NCBI RefSeq assembly: GCF_000959445.1
Contig: NZ_CP009631.1
Coordinates: 2,232,001-2,296,000, forward strand
Length of the DNA stretch: 64,000 nt
Reading direction: 5' to 3'
Source of the DNA: Burkholderia vietnamiensis LMG 10929
Lineage (GTDB): Bacteria; Pseudomonadota; Gammaproteobacteria; Burkholderiales; Burkholderiaceae
This document shows positions 16,868 through 26,121 of this stretch, piece after piece. Both the position numbers and the translations under genes were made by a program. The notes beneath the pieces are model-generated. The model worked only from the letters and a program-made list of their open reading frames with translations. It was not told the DNA's origin and ran no database searches. The first letter of the stretch is position 1. Each line of letters opens with the position of its first letter.

Positions 16868-17833
16868 ATGGCCGCCGCGCTCGAACGACCCAGCCTCACC
16901 GCGCTCGGCCAGCCGGGCGCGCGCAGCCGCGACAAGCTCGCGCGCATTCCGGTGCGCGTCGAGCCCGCGGCGGGCGCGGCGCTGCCGAAGCCGTCGTGGC
17001 TGCGGGCGCGGCCGATGTCGAGCGGGGCGGTCGCCGACATGGCGGCCGTGCTGCGCGATCATCGGCTGCATTCCGTCTGCGAGGAGGCGATGTGTCCGAA
17101 CATCGGCGAATGCTTCGCGCAGCGCACCGCGACCTTCATGATCATGGGCGGGCTGTGCACGCGGCGCTGCCCGTTCTGCGACGTCGCGCACGGCCGTCCC
17201 GAGCCGCTCGATCCCGACGAGCCCGCGCGGCTCGCCGCGGCGGCGGCCGCGCTCGGGCTGCGCTACGTCGTGATCACGTCGGTCGATCGGGACGACCTGC
17301 GCGACGGCGGCGCCGCGCATTTCGCCGCCTGCATCGCGGCGGTGCGCGCACGCGTGCCGGGCATCGGCGTCGAGGTGCTGACGCCCGATTTTCGCGGCCG
17401 CGTCGCGCGTGCGCTCGACGCGTTGTCGTCGGCATGGCCGGACGTGTTCAATCACAACATCGAGACGGTGCCGTCGCTGTATCGGGCCGCGCGGCCCGGC
17501 GCCGATTATCGCGGCTCGCTCGAACTGCTCGCGCAGGCGAAGGCCGCGCGGCCGGCGCTCGTGACGAAATCGGGCTTGATGCTCGGGCTCGGCGAGCGCG
17601 ACGACGAGGTGCGCGCCACGCTGCACGACCTGCGCGCGCACGAGGTCGACGTGCTGACGCTCGGCCAGTATCTGGCGCCGTCCGTGCATCATCTGCCGGT
17701 GCGGCGCTACGTGAGCCCCGACGCGTTCGACGCGTGGCGCGACGAGGCGCTGGCGCTGGGGTTTCGCGAAGTCGTCGCAGGCCCGCTCGTGCGCTCGTCG
17801 TATCACGCGGCCGACGTGCTGAAGCCCGCGTGA
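16868..17833 (+). CDS. lipA: Lipoyl synthase of the acetoin operon
   Basis: A 321-residue radical SAM enzyme that inserts two sulfurs into protein-bound octanoyl groups. Both clusters are visible: auxiliary [12 protein letters not shown] (C-x4-C-x5-C) and radical [11 protein letters not shown] (C-x3-C-x2-C). It starts 2 bases after the acoC stop and is the last gene of the aco unit. Its position suggests a dedicated copy for lipoylating AcoC, in addition to a housekeeping lipA expected elsewhere (outside this window, not seen). Confidence 0.9.
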   Translation: MAAALERPSLTALGQPGARSRDKLARIPVRVEPAAGAALPKPSWLRARPMSSGAVADMAAVLRDHRLHSVCEEAMCPNIGECFAQRTATFMIMGGLCTRRCPFCDVAHGRPEPLDPDEPARLAAAAAALGLRYVVITSVDRDDLRDGGAAHFAACIAAVRARVPGIGVEVLTPDFRGRVARALDALSSAWPDVFNHNIETVPSLYRAARPGADYRGSLELLAQAKAARPALVTKSGLMLGLGERDDEVRATLHDLRAHEVDVLTLGQYLAPSVHHLPVRRYVSPDAFDAWRDEALALGFREVVAGPLVRSSYHAADVLKPA

Positions 17834-17848
17834 GCCGCCAGCCGCGCG

Positions 17849-19198
17849 TCAGGCGCCAGCCTGCGCGCGGCTCACGCGGCGCAGATAGACCGCGAGGCCG
17901 GCGCCCGCGAGCATCAGGCTGAGCGTGTTCGCGAACCAGAAGCCGCGCGCACCGGTCAGCCAGGCCGGCGTGATGCCGCCCACGTTGAAGCCGAGCAGAT
18001 AGCCGCCGCCGAGCCCGACGCCCCACAGCGCGATCGCGTAGATCACGGTCGGCACGACCGCGACCTTGTACGCGCGCAGCACGAACGCAGAGGTGACCTG
18101 CAGCGCGTCGAAGAAGTGGTAGCAGGTGACGATCGCGACGAGCGGCAGCGCCGCGGCGGCGACGGCCGGATCGGGCGTGTACGCGCCGACGATCAGCGGA
18201 CGCAGCACGAACACCAGCACGCCGTAGGTGGCCGCGACCGCGCACGCGAGCATCACGCTGTGGCGGCCGAGCAGGCGCGCCTCGTCGTGGCGGCCGGCGC
18301 CGAGCGCACGCGCGACCAGCGTCGACGCGGCGACGCCGATCGACAGCGGCGTCATGTACAGCACGCCGCCGATATTGCCGGCGATCTGGTGGCCGGCGAG
18401 GGAGGTCGTGCCGAACTGCGCGATGAAGAGCGCCATGCAGGTGTACGACGTGACCTCGATCAGGTACGACAGCCCCATCGGCACGCCGAGCTGCAGGATC
18501 GCCTTCTGGCGTGCCCACACGGGCCAGCAAAAGCGCGAGAAGATCGCGAGCGGCGCGAACACGTCGAGCTTCGCGAGCAGCGTGAAGCCGATCGCCGCGA
18601 GCGCCCAGTTGATCAGCGTGCTCGCGAGCCCGCAGCCGGGGCCGCCGAGCGCCGGCACGCCGAAGCCGCCGAACACGAACCACACGTTGAGCGGAAACTT
18701 CAGCAGCAGCGCGCCGATCTGCAGGATCATCGCGAGGCGCGGCTTGCCGGCCGCGTTGGTGAGCGCGTTGTAGATGCGGAACACGAGGCTCGCCGGCAGG
18801 CCGTACGACAGGATGCGCAGGTATTCGACCGTGCGGTCGTGCAGCGTGGGCGGCGCGTGCGCCGCTTGCAGCAGCGCGTCGGGAAAGTGCAGCAGCAGGA
18901 AGCCGGGCACCGCGAGCAGCAGCGCGAGCCACAGCGCCTGCCGGACTTCCTCGCCGATCTCGGCATAGCGCCGTGCGCCGTACAGCTGCCCGGTGATCGG
19001 CTGCAGCGCCGACAGGATCCCGGTGAGCCCGATGTAGACCGACACGTAGATCGACGAGCCGAGTCCGAGCGCGGCGAGATCGGTGGCCGAATAGCGGCCG
19101 ACCATCGCGGTGTCGATCACGCTGAACGCGATGATCGCGAGCTGGCCGACCAACACCGGCCATGCGAGGCCGACGATCCGGCGGATGTCGGCGAGCAT
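17849..19198 (-). CDS. MATE family efflux transporter
   Basis: A 449-residue inner-membrane protein with about 12 hydrophobic segments and the MATE repeat pattern (LAWPVLVGQLAIIAFSVIDT; GLGSSIYVSVYIGLTGILSALQPI). MATE proteins export cationic compounds using Na+ or H+ gradients. The ATG at 19198 lies 2 bases after the stop of the upstream membrane glycosyltransferase, so the two are translationally coupled. The substrate is unknown; a glycolipid-related cargo is only a guess from the neighbour. Confidence 0.9.
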   Translation of the reverse strand: MLADIRRIVGLAWPVLVGQLAIIAFSVIDTAMVGRYSATDLAALGLGSSIYVSVYIGLTGILSALQPITGQLYGARRYAEIGEEVRQALWLALLLAVPGFLLLHFPDALLQAAHAPPTLHDRTVEYLRILSYGLPASLVFRIYNALTNAAGKPRLAMILQIGALLLKFPLNVWFVFGGFGVPALGGPGCGLASTLINWALAAIGFTLLAKLDVFAPLAIFSRFCWPVWARQKAILQLGVPMGLSYLIEVTSYTCMALFIAQFGTTSLAGHQIAGNIGGVLYMTPLSIGVAASTLVARALGAGRHDEARLLGRHSVMLACAVAATYGVLVFVLRPLIVGAYTPDPAVAAAALPLVAIVTCYHFFDALQVTSAFVLRAYKVAVVPTVIYAIALWGVGLGGGYLLGFNVGGITPAWLTGARGFWFANTLSLMLAGAGLAVYLRRVSRAQAGA

Positions 19199-19200
19199 CG

Positions 19201-20958
19201 TCACTCGACCGCGCGATGGCGCGGGCCACGGCGCTTGACGGGCGTCTTCGGCCGCTCGATGCGCTCGTAGAGCCGGAAGCGCTCGTCGCGGTCGGCGACG
19301 CGGCGGCCTTCCCACACGAGACGCCAGACGTATTGCGACATCGCGCTCGGCTCGCCGAAGTCCGCGCGGTCCTGGCGCAGGATCACGTCGCATTCGCCGG
19401 AGAATTCGAAGTGCATGTCGCCGAAATAGGCGAACGTCGCGAGCTGCGCGTCGCCGAGCCGCACGGGCGAGATGCATTCATAGTCTTTCGGCAGGTGCGA
19501 CGCGATCTGTCGCGCGACATCGCTGTAGGTGCGGCCATAGTTGACGATCGGCAGCCACAGCGTCATCAGCAGCACCCACATCAGCGTGGTGCCGGCGCCC
19601 GACAGCACGACGCTGCGCCACAGCACCTTCGGCTGACGCGACACGCGCCAGCGCGCGAGCACGAACCAGCACACGGTGACCACCACCGCGCAGATGAACG
19701 ACAGGATCTTGAAATGCGGCTCGTAGCCCGGCACGAGGCGCGCGAGGTTGCGCGCGAGCGGGTGCGGGAAGCCGGTCAGCGACGCCAGCCACACGAGCCA
19801 GACGAACGTGCCGAGGATGGTGAAGCTCAATACCGCGAACCAGTCGAACGCGTTGATCGCGCCGCGTTTGAGCGTCGGCAGCGCGAAGGTCGCGAGCACC
19901 GCGAGCGGCGGCAGCAGCAGCATGTACATCCGGTTCGACTGCTGGCTCTGCAGGATCACGAGCGCGACCAGCGGCACCACCACCGACAGCGGAACCGCGA
20001 TATGCGCGCGGCGGCGCATGCCGGCCCAGCTCCACCACGCCCAGATCGCGAGCGGCCACGCCGGCCACGTGAACAGCGGCAGGTTCTTCGCCGCGTAGCC
20101 GAGCACCGCGGTCGGCGGGCCCGAAAAGCGCATCAGGCTGCCATGGATCCACTGGTTGAAGAACCACGCGGCGTCGTCGGGCGTCGCGTTGAAGGCGGCG
20201 AGCGGCCACAGCGCGAAGATCGCGGCCGCGAGCGGGACGCCGACCAGCGGCAGGCGCAGGTTGCGCATCTCCGGCGTGACGAGCCACAGCACGGCCGTGC
20301 CGGCCAGCAACGCGGCCACCAGCACCGGATTGCCCGACAGGGCGACCAGCCCGACCGCGGCGCCCCACCACAGCGCGCCTTGCATCGGCTTGTCGATGCC
20401 GCGCACGATGCCGTACACGAACATCGCGATCCACGCGAACTGCGCGAGCTGCGGCGTGGTTTCATGGCCGCGCTCGGCGAGGCCGAAGCAGGCGACGAGA
20501 ATCAGCAGCGCGCCGTCGGCGAGCGTGCGGCCGTAGTCGCGCGGCTCCGGCTCGCCGCCGAATGCGTACTTGAACGGTTGCACCTCGGCGCGTCGGCCGA
20601 GCAGGTAGGCGGCGTACCAGACGAACGCGCAGGCGATGCAGAACAGCACGCCCGTATCGACGCGCGACGCGTTGCTCGCGTCGACCCACGGCGCGAGCGC
20701 GCGGATCGACAGCGCGCCGAGCCAGTAGCCGAGCGGCCCGTCGGTCGTGATGAACTTGCCGACCAGATTGGGTAGCAGCCAGTCGTGCCAGCCGCCGGTC
20801 GCCATCGTCCACATCACGCCGAAGCCCGCGGCGTCCTCGTTCTTCCACGGGTCGCGGCCGAACAGGCCAAACGCCGCATAGACGAGGCACAGCGTGAGCA
20901 GCAGCCAGCGCGGCAGCGCGCGCGTGGCGGAGGCGGTGAGACGAACGACAGGCTTCAT
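19201..20958 (-). CDS. ArnT-like membrane glycosyltransferase (GT39/GT83-type)
   Basis: A 585-residue polytopic protein with about 11 membrane segments. The N-terminal periplasmic loop has GRDPWKNEDAAGFGVMW and FITTDGPLGYWL. The paired acidic residue after Arg-Asp and the tyrosine/tryptophan pattern resemble ArnT and protein O-mannosyltransferases, which use polyprenyl-phosphate sugars at the periplasmic face. It ends with a basic C-terminus. It is coupled to a MATE transporter. The sugar and the acceptor cannot be read from the sequence. Confidence 0.8.
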   Translation of the reverse strand: MKPVVRLTASATRALPRWLLLTLCLVYAAFGLFGRDPWKNEDAAGFGVMWTMATGGWHDWLLPNLVGKFITTDGPLGYWLGALSIRALAPWVDASNASRVDTGVLFCIACAFVWYAAYLLGRRAEVQPFKYAFGGEPEPRDYGRTLADGALLILVACFGLAERGHETTPQLAQFAWIAMFVYGIVRGIDKPMQGALWWGAAVGLVALSGNPVLVAALLAGTAVLWLVTPEMRNLRLPLVGVPLAAAIFALWPLAAFNATPDDAAWFFNQWIHGSLMRFSGPPTAVLGYAAKNLPLFTWPAWPLAIWAWWSWAGMRRRAHIAVPLSVVVPLVALVILQSQQSNRMYMLLLPPLAVLATFALPTLKRGAINAFDWFAVLSFTILGTFVWLVWLASLTGFPHPLARNLARLVPGYEPHFKILSFICAVVVTVCWFVLARWRVSRQPKVLWRSVVLSGAGTTLMWVLLMTLWLPIVNYGRTYSDVARQIASHLPKDYECISPVRLGDAQLATFAYFGDMHFEFSGECDVILRQDRADFGEPSAMSQYVWRLVWEGRRVADRDERFRLYERIERPKTPVKRRGPRHRAVE

Positions 20959-21116
20959 GCAGATCAGCGATTTGATTTGTTATGGGCAGGCGGCCGGCAC
21001 GATCGTGCGCGGGCGGGCCGGATTCGAGCATCCGGCATTGTAGACGCGACGGCCGGTGCGCGTCAGACGATTGCCGCGCTGGGTGCCGGCGCGTGTGCTG
21101 TCCCGGCGAGCGGCGA

Positions 21117-21145
21117 CAAAAAAGGGCAGCCTGGGCTGCCCTTTT
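21117..21145 (-). terminator. Terminator of rpmE2
   Basis: The stem AAAGGGCAGCC/GGCTGCCCTTT (21121-21131 with 21134-21144) is read on the minus strand and followed by a run of T (plus-strand AAAAAA ending at 21123). It lies about 43 bases after the L31 stop. On the plus strand it is followed by TTTT as well. Confidence 0.85.
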
Positions 21146-21187
21146 GTGCGGTACCGGTGCGTTGCAACCACCGGATCGGTGCGAAGC

Positions 21188-21451
21188 TTACTTCGCGACC
21201 TTGCCGCTGGCGCGTGCGCCGAACTTGTTCTTGAACTTCTCGACACGGCCTGCCGTGTCCATGATCTTCTGCTGGCCGGTGTAGAACGAGTGCGATTCCG
21301 ACGACACTTCGATCTTGGCGAGCGGGTAGGTCTTGCCTTCGTGGTCGATGGTTTCACGCGTCTGGATCGTCGAGCGCGTGATGAACTTGAAGCCGTTCGA
21401 CATGTCTTGGAAGACGACTTCGCGGTAGTCCGGGTGAATGCCAGGTTTCAT
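21188..21451 (-). CDS. rpmE2: 50S ribosomal protein L31 type B
   Basis: An 87-residue ribosomal protein starting [20 protein letters not shown] with the HSFYTGQ motif of L31. It contains no cysteine, so it is the zinc-free (C-minus) type B form, which replaces zinc-binding L31 under zinc limitation in many bacteria. A strong terminator follows. The upstream 160 bases contain a -10-like CATAAT (minus strand, 21573-21578) but no clear zinc-regulator (Zur) box that I could recognise. Confidence 0.96.
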   Translation of the reverse strand: MKPGIHPDYREVVFQDMSNGFKFITRSTIQTRETIDHEGKTYPLAKIEVSSESHSFYTGQQKIMDTAGRVEKFKNKFGARASGKVAK

Positions 21452-21611
21452 GATGTTCCTTGGTGAGAGCGGTAGCCAACCCGCCGCTTGCCGTACCGGA
21501 CCGCACGCATTCGTGCGATTCGGCCGCCGTCAAGCCCGGCGCGAGCCACTTGCCTAAGGTCGAAAAACGGCGATTATGCCAGAAAATCAGACGGTTGACG
21601 ATTAATTTTCA

Positions 21612-22442
21612 TCATGCGTCGAGCGCGCCCGTGCCGGCCGGATCCTGCCGATAGTAGCGGGCGAGCAGCCGGTACAGCTCCGGAAATTCGGACTCGAACG
21701 CCTGCGGCCGCACGAACAGCGCCTCGCTGCACACCGCGAAAAATTCCGACGGGTGATCGGCCGCATACGGATCGATCAGCGAGTCGCGCTCGAAGCGCGC
21801 CCACGCGCGCTCCGGCACCGCATCGACGCGCGCGCAGAACTGGTCGTAGGCGTGCTCGAACACGTCGGCCCACGCCTGCGCATCGAGGTGCGGCGCGTGC
21901 CAGCGGCGAAACAGCGGCGGGTAGCCATCGGCCGCGCCCGTCAGCATGTCGATCTTGTGCGCGAATTCGTGGATCACCACGTTGTACGCGTCGCGGCCGT
22001 CGGTCATCTGCGCATCTTCCCACGACAGGATCACCGGGCCGCCTTCCCAGGCCTCGCCGCTCGCGTCCTGCTCGACCTCGTGCACCACGCCGTTCTCGTC
22101 CTCCACCGTCTTGCGGATCACGAATTCGCCCGGATACACGACGATGCCGACCCAGCCGTCGTACAGCGACAAGTCGAGATTCAGCACCGGCAGGCAGGCC
22201 TGCGCCGCGATCGCGACGATCATCCGGTCGGTCAGCTCGAGCCCGTGCGCGGTCGAAAACGACTTGCGCGCGATGAACAGGCTCGTCAACTCGCGCAGCC
22301 GGCGCTGGTCGTCCGGCGCAAGCGCGCCGAGGAAGGGCAGGCGCGCGACCGTGTCGTCCCACAGCGCATCGGGGATCGGGTGGCTGCGCAGCGCGCGATC
22401 GCGGCGGCGGTCGTCGAACCAGCGGGTCAGTTTCGAGAGCAT
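21612..22442 (-). CDS. mtfA: MtfA-type zinc peptidase (M90)
   Basis: A 276-residue cytoplasmic protein with the HExxH zinc site HEFAH at 158-162 and a downstream PSEFFAVCSEALF helix that supplies further active-site residues. The FPELYRLLARYYRQDP ending is typical of MtfA. In E. coli MtfA binds the repressor Mlc and has aminopeptidase activity; whether that holds in Burkholderia is not known. It stands alone between rpmE2 and the MFS gene. Confidence 0.92.
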   Translation of the reverse strand: MLSKLTRWFDDRRRDRALRSHPIPDALWDDTVARLPFLGALAPDDQRRLRELTSLFIARKSFSTAHGLELTDRMIVAIAAQACLPVLNLDLSLYDGWVGIVVYPGEFVIRKTVEDENGVVHEVEQDASGEAWEGGPVILSWEDAQMTDGRDAYNVVIHEFAHKIDMLTGAADGYPPLFRRWHAPHLDAQAWADVFEHAYDQFCARVDAVPERAWARFERDSLIDPYAADHPSEFFAVCSEALFVRPQAFESEFPELYRLLARYYRQDPAGTGALDA

Positions 22443-22480
22443 GGAGGCGGCGCGGGAAAATCCAAAGCCTGTCTTTTAAC

Positions 22481-24037
22481 TCAATCGATCTCTTTTTGCC
22501 ATGCCGCGAACAGGCCGCCGACGAGCGCGACGCCCGCGAGGTAATAGAAACCGTCGAGCGACGCGAGGAACGACGCCTGTTGCGCGACCATCCGCGCGAT
22601 CGATGCGATCGCGAGCGCGTGCGCGTCGCTGAGCGCGTGGCCGGCGGCCGCGTAGCCGCGCGTGAGCGTGTCGACGCTCTGCTGGAACAGCGGGTCGAAC
22701 ACGTTCGCGCGCTCGACGAGCCGCGTCTGGTGCACGGCCAGCCGGTGCTGCTCGACGATGATCACCGACGACGTCGCGAACGAGATCGTCAACTGGCGCA
22801 CGATGTTCTTCAGCCGGTAGCCGTGCGTGTACTCGTCGATCGCGAAGATCCGGAACGTCAGGTTCGCGACCGGCAGCACGATGAACAGCAGCAGCAATCC
22901 GCGCAGCAGCAGCGGGACGACCAGCGCGGCGTCGCCGACCTGCGGCGTCATCCGGGTCATCCACAGCGCGGCGACGATCGCGATCGCGAACCCCGGCACC
23001 ACGAACCATTTCTTGTGCGTGACGCGCTTCGCATGCCGCAGGTACGCGAACAGCGCGGTGGCCGAGATCAGCGACATCGTGCCGACCAGCCGTCCGGCAT
23101 TCTCGACCGGATAGCCGAGCCCGCGTTCGAGCAGCCGGGAGGTCAGGTAGCTGAAGCCGGTCGACTCGTAGTAATAGAACATGTACAGCAGCAGCCCGAC
23201 CTGGAAAGTGCGCTCGCGCAGCGCATGCAGCCGCACGAGCGGCGCCGGATGGTGCCACTGGTGATACGCGAACCATGCGAGCGCGCCGATGCCCGCGAAC
23301 GTCAGCAGCATCAGCGTCGGCGAGCCGCTGTAGAGCTGGTAGTGCACCTGCTGCAACACGATCTGCAATGCGCCTTGCGCCAGCGCAAACACGACGTAGG
23401 GCCAGAAATGCCCGGGGCCGCGCTCGTCGTCGAGCGTCCTGCCCGAGTCGGGCAGCGTGACGAACGCGAGCGCCGCGAACGCGATGCCGAACGGCGCCGT
23501 GCAGGCGAACAGCGCGCGCCACGTCGAATGCGCGACGAGCAGCCCGCCGACGATCGGCGCAAGCGCGCTGCCCAGCAGGATCATGATCAGGAGCGCGCGC
23601 GTGGCGGGCGCGCGCTCCTGCGGCTTGAAGCTGCTCTGGATAAGGATCCGGCACGCGCCCATCATCGGGCCGATGAAATAGCCCTGGAAGCCGCGCGCGA
23701 ACGCGAGCTCGAGCGACGTGTCGGCGAGCGCGGCGGCGATGGCACCCAGCGAGAACATCAGCATGCTGCCCGCCACGTAGCGGCGATGCCCGAGCCGGTC
23801 GACCCACCATTGCTGCTGGAGAATGCCGAGCACGGCCGTCACCGCATACGCGCTCGACGACCACACGAGTTCGTCCGGCGACGCATTGATGCCGCCGGCG
23901 ATGTAGCTCGCGAAGAACGAGAACGCCGCGTTGTCGAAGTAGTCGATGCCGGTGACGAGCGCGAGCGCCCACGGGAGCAGGTCCGCGCGCAGGTTCGCGC
24001 GGCTCCACAGCGGCGAGCGACCGGGCGCGACGTTCAT
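22481..24037 (-). CDS. MFS drug-efflux-type transporter
   Basis: A 518-residue major facilitator protein with about 14 hydrophobic segments, as in the DHA2 (EmrB/QacA-like) group. The first helix region LVTGIDYFDNAAFSFFASYIAGG carries the acidic residue common there, followed by DRLGHRR between helices 2 and 3. It overlaps the end of the upstream merR gene by 4 bases (ATGA), so the two form one transcript. Likely function is export of a toxic compound sensed by that regulator; the substrate is unknown. Confidence 0.88.
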   Translation of the reverse strand: MNVAPGRSPLWSRANLRADLLPWALALVTGIDYFDNAAFSFFASYIAGGINASPDELVWSSSAYAVTAVLGILQQQWWVDRLGHRRYVAGSMLMFSLGAIAAALADTSLELAFARGFQGYFIGPMMGACRILIQSSFKPQERAPATRALLIMILLGSALAPIVGGLLVAHSTWRALFACTAPFGIAFAALAFVTLPDSGRTLDDERGPGHFWPYVVFALAQGALQIVLQQVHYQLYSGSPTLMLLTFAGIGALAWFAYHQWHHPAPLVRLHALRERTFQVGLLLYMFYYYESTGFSYLTSRLLERGLGYPVENAGRLVGTMSLISATALFAYLRHAKRVTHKKWFVVPGFAIAIVAALWMTRMTPQVGDAALVVPLLLRGLLLLFIVLPVANLTFRIFAIDEYTHGYRLKNIVRQLTISFATSSVIIVEQHRLAVHQTRLVERANVFDPLFQQSVDTLTRGYAAAGHALSDAHALAIASIARMVAQQASFLASLDGFYYLAGVALVGGLFAAWQKEID

Positions 24038-24534
24038 TCGCGGTCCTTGCGCGCGCGTCGCGCGCCGGCTTCGGTGCGCCGCTGCGCCATCAGCGCATCG
24101 GGGTTTTCGCCGGCCAGGCGTCGTTCGATGTAGTCGAGGTCGTGCTGCAACTCCTTGCGCAGCGCGACGGCTTCCTTCAGCTCGCGCTGCACGGCCGCGA
24201 TCCGCTGGTCGAGCGTGCCGATCTGCGCGGCGAGCCCGGTGCGAATGTCGCGCAACGAGGCGTCCGAATAGCGGCGCCGGCCATCGTCCGTCTGCTCCAG
24301 CGGGCGCTTCAACATCTCGGTGATGCCGTGCAGCGAGAAGCCGAGCGCGCGCAGCCGCAGGATGCGCGCGAAGCGTTCGAGCGCGGCTTCGTCGTACAGC
24401 CGGTAGCGGCCGCCGCTGCGCGACGGCGTGACGAGCCCGCGTTCCTCGTAGTACTTCAGCGTGCGCGGCGTGACGCCGAGGCGCGCTGCGGCGTCGCTGA
24501 CGGTCAGCAGTGGCGTGGGGGCTTCGTTCGACAT
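24034..24534 (-). CDS. MerR family transcriptional regulator of the MFS gene
   Basis: A 166-residue MerR-type protein: helix-turn-helix LLTVSDAAARLGVTPRTLKYYEERGLVTPSRSGGRYRLYDEAAL at the N-terminus, then a long coiled coil. There are no conserved metal-ligand cysteines. It overlaps the MFS gene by 4 bases. A near-perfect dyad lies 48-67 bases upstream next to a TATAAT box, suggesting that it controls its own operon. Confidence 0.9.
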   Translation of the reverse strand: MSNEAPTPLLTVSDAAARLGVTPRTLKYYEERGLVTPSRSGGRYRLYDEAALERFARILRLRALGFSLHGITEMLKRPLEQTDDGRRRYSDASLRDIRTGLAAQIGTLDQRIAAVQRELKEAVALRKELQHDLDYIERRLAGENPDALMAQRRTEAGARRARKDRE

Positions 24535-24569
24535 CGGATGTTCGGGCTTGAGTGGAGACGATGGTTCGT

Positions 24570-24601
24570 ATTATAGATAAACCTGTACGTTCACGTATAG
24601 G
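24570..24601 (-). promoter_or_regulatory. MerR-type operator and promoter
   Basis: On the minus strand a perfect -10 TATAAT (24570-24575) is preceded by a dyad CCTATACGT-GA-ACGTACAGG (24582-24601), matching in 8 of 9 arm positions. The putative -35 is poor, as expected for an activator-dependent MerR promoter. It lies 36 bases upstream of the merR start. Confidence 0.6.
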
Positions 24602-24608
24602 TTGGCGC

Positions 24609-24646
24609 GAAAAAACGGCCGCCGTGCGAGATGCAGGGCGGCCGTT
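24609..24646 (-). terminator. Terminator of rho
   Basis: The stem ACGGCCGCC/GGCGGCCGT (24615-24623 with 24637-24645) has a 13-base loop. Read on the minus strand it is followed by a run of six T. It lies 20 bases after the rho stop. Confidence 0.8.
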
Positions 24647-24664
24647 CGGCGTGGAGGCGGGCGG

Positions 24665-25927
24665 TCAGCCGCCGCGGCGCATCAGATCGAAGAACTCGGA
24701 ATTGCTCTTCGTCTGGCGGATCTTGTCGAGCAGGAATTCCATTGCCTCGACTTCGTCCATGTCGTGGATGAACTTGCGCAGCACCCAGATCTTTTGCAGG
24801 ATTTCCGGCTTGATCAGCATTTCTTCGCGGCGCGTACCCGACTTGTTCAGGTTGATCGACGGATAGACGCGCTTTTCGGCGAGACGGCGCTCGAGGTGCA
24901 CTTCCATGTTGCCGGTGCCCTTGAATTCTTCGTAGATCACGTCGTCCATGCGGCTGCCGGTTTCGATCAGCGCGGTGCCGATGATGGTCAGCGAGCCGCC
25001 TTCCTCGATGTTGCGCGCCGCGCCGAAGAAGCGCTTCGGACGCTGCAGCGCGTTCGCGTCGACACCGCCGGTGAGCACCTTGCCCGATGCCGGGATCACG
25101 GTGTTGTATGCGCGCGCGAGACGCGTGATCGAGTCGAGCAGAATCACGACGTCGTGCTTCATTTCGACGAGGCGCTTGGCCTTCTCGATCACCATTTCGG
25201 CAACCTGAACGTGACGCGTGGCCGGTTCGTCGAACGTCGATGCGATCACTTCGCCGGCGACCGAGCGCTGCATTTCGGTCACTTCTTCCGGGCGTTCGTC
25301 GATCAGCAGCACGAACAGGATGACGTCGGGGTGGTTCTGCTTGATCGCGTGTGCGATGTGCTGGAGCATCACGGTCTTGCCCGACTTCGGCGATGCGACC
25401 AGCAGGCCGCGCTGGCCCTTGCCGATCGGCGCGATCATGTCGATGATGCGGCCCGTGACGTTCTCTTCGCCGCGCATTTCACGCTCGAGCGACAGCGGCT
25501 TGTTCGGGTGCAGCGGCGTGAGGTTCTCGAACATGATCTTGTGTTTCGAGGCCTCGGGCGGCTGCCCGTTGACTTTGTCGACCTTCACCAGCGCGAAGTA
25601 GCGCTCGCCGTCCTTCGGCGTGCGGACTTCACCTTCGATGGTGTCGCCGGTATGCAGGTTGAAGCGGCGGATCTGCGACGGGCTGATATAGATGTCGTCG
25701 GTGCTCGCGAGGTACGACATTTCCGGCGAACGCAGGAAGCCGAAGCCGTCGGGCAGCACTTCGAGCGTACCGTCGCCGAAGATCGTCTCTCCCGTCTTGG
25801 CGCGCTTTTTGAGAATGGCGAACATCAACTCCTGCTTGCGCAGGCGGTTCGCGTTTTCGATCTCCAGGCCATTGGCCATTTCGATCAGTTCGGACACGTG
25901 CAGAGACTTGAGCTCGGATAAATGCAT
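24665..25927 (-). CDS. rho: Transcription termination factor Rho
   Basis: The 420-residue hexameric RNA helicase that ends transcription at Rho-dependent sites. Domains: N-terminal Rho-N helix bundle ([20 protein letters not shown]), the cold-shock-like RNA-binding domain ([13 protein letters not shown]), and the RecA-like ATPase with the P-loop SPKSGKT near residue 180 and [15 protein letters not shown]. The normal family length is present. It is preceded by about 100 bases of leader and followed by its own terminator. Confidence 0.98.
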   Translation of the reverse strand: MHLSELKSLHVSELIEMANGLEIENANRLRKQELMFAILKKRAKTGETIFGDGTLEVLPDGFGFLRSPEMSYLASTDDIYISPSQIRRFNLHTGDTIEGEVRTPKDGERYFALVKVDKVNGQPPEASKHKIMFENLTPLHPNKPLSLEREMRGEENVTGRIIDMIAPIGKGQRGLLVASPKSGKTVMLQHIAHAIKQNHPDVILFVLLIDERPEEVTEMQRSVAGEVIASTFDEPATRHVQVAEMVIEKAKRLVEMKHDVVILLDSITRLARAYNTVIPASGKVLTGGVDANALQRPKRFFGAARNIEEGGSLTIIGTALIETGSRMDDVIYEEFKGTGNMEVHLERRLAEKRVYPSINLNKSGTRREEMLIKPEILQKIWVLRKFIHDMDEVEAMEFLLDKIRQTKSNSEFFDLMRRGG

Positions 25928-26027
25928 ACGGAGAACCCGCCAGGGAGGAGATGCGACGAAAAGAAATAAGGGAGGAGGGCGAGCGGAGGCGCTCTGAGAC
26001 TTAATGCGTCTTGTAGACGTTTTTTGA

Positions 26028-26056
26028 TTCTAGCATATGCCGATTCGCGCTTGAGC
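26028..26056 (-). promoter_or_regulatory. Possible rho promoter
   Basis: On the minus strand TAGAAT (26028-26033) makes a reasonable -10 with a weak GCTCAA (26051-26056) 17 bases upstream. This would give a rho leader of about 90 bases with an imperfect hairpin (GTCTACAAGAC near 26010). The -35 match is poor. Confidence 0.35.
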
Positions 26057-26077
26057 GGCCGATCGGCGGTGTGACGG

Positions 26078-26107
26078 CGGGCGTGTTGTCGGTTGACAAC
26101 ACGCCCG
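26078..26107. terminator. Perfect 13-bp hairpin after trxA
   Basis: CGGGCGTGTTGTC (26078-26090) and GACAACACGCCCG (26095-26107) pair perfectly around a 4-base loop, 14 bases after the trxA stop. No T-run follows on the minus strand, so it may act as a 3' stabiliser or a Rho-assisted end instead of a simple intrinsic terminator. Confidence 0.55.
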
Positions 26108-26121
26108 CGGACTTGCCGGTA

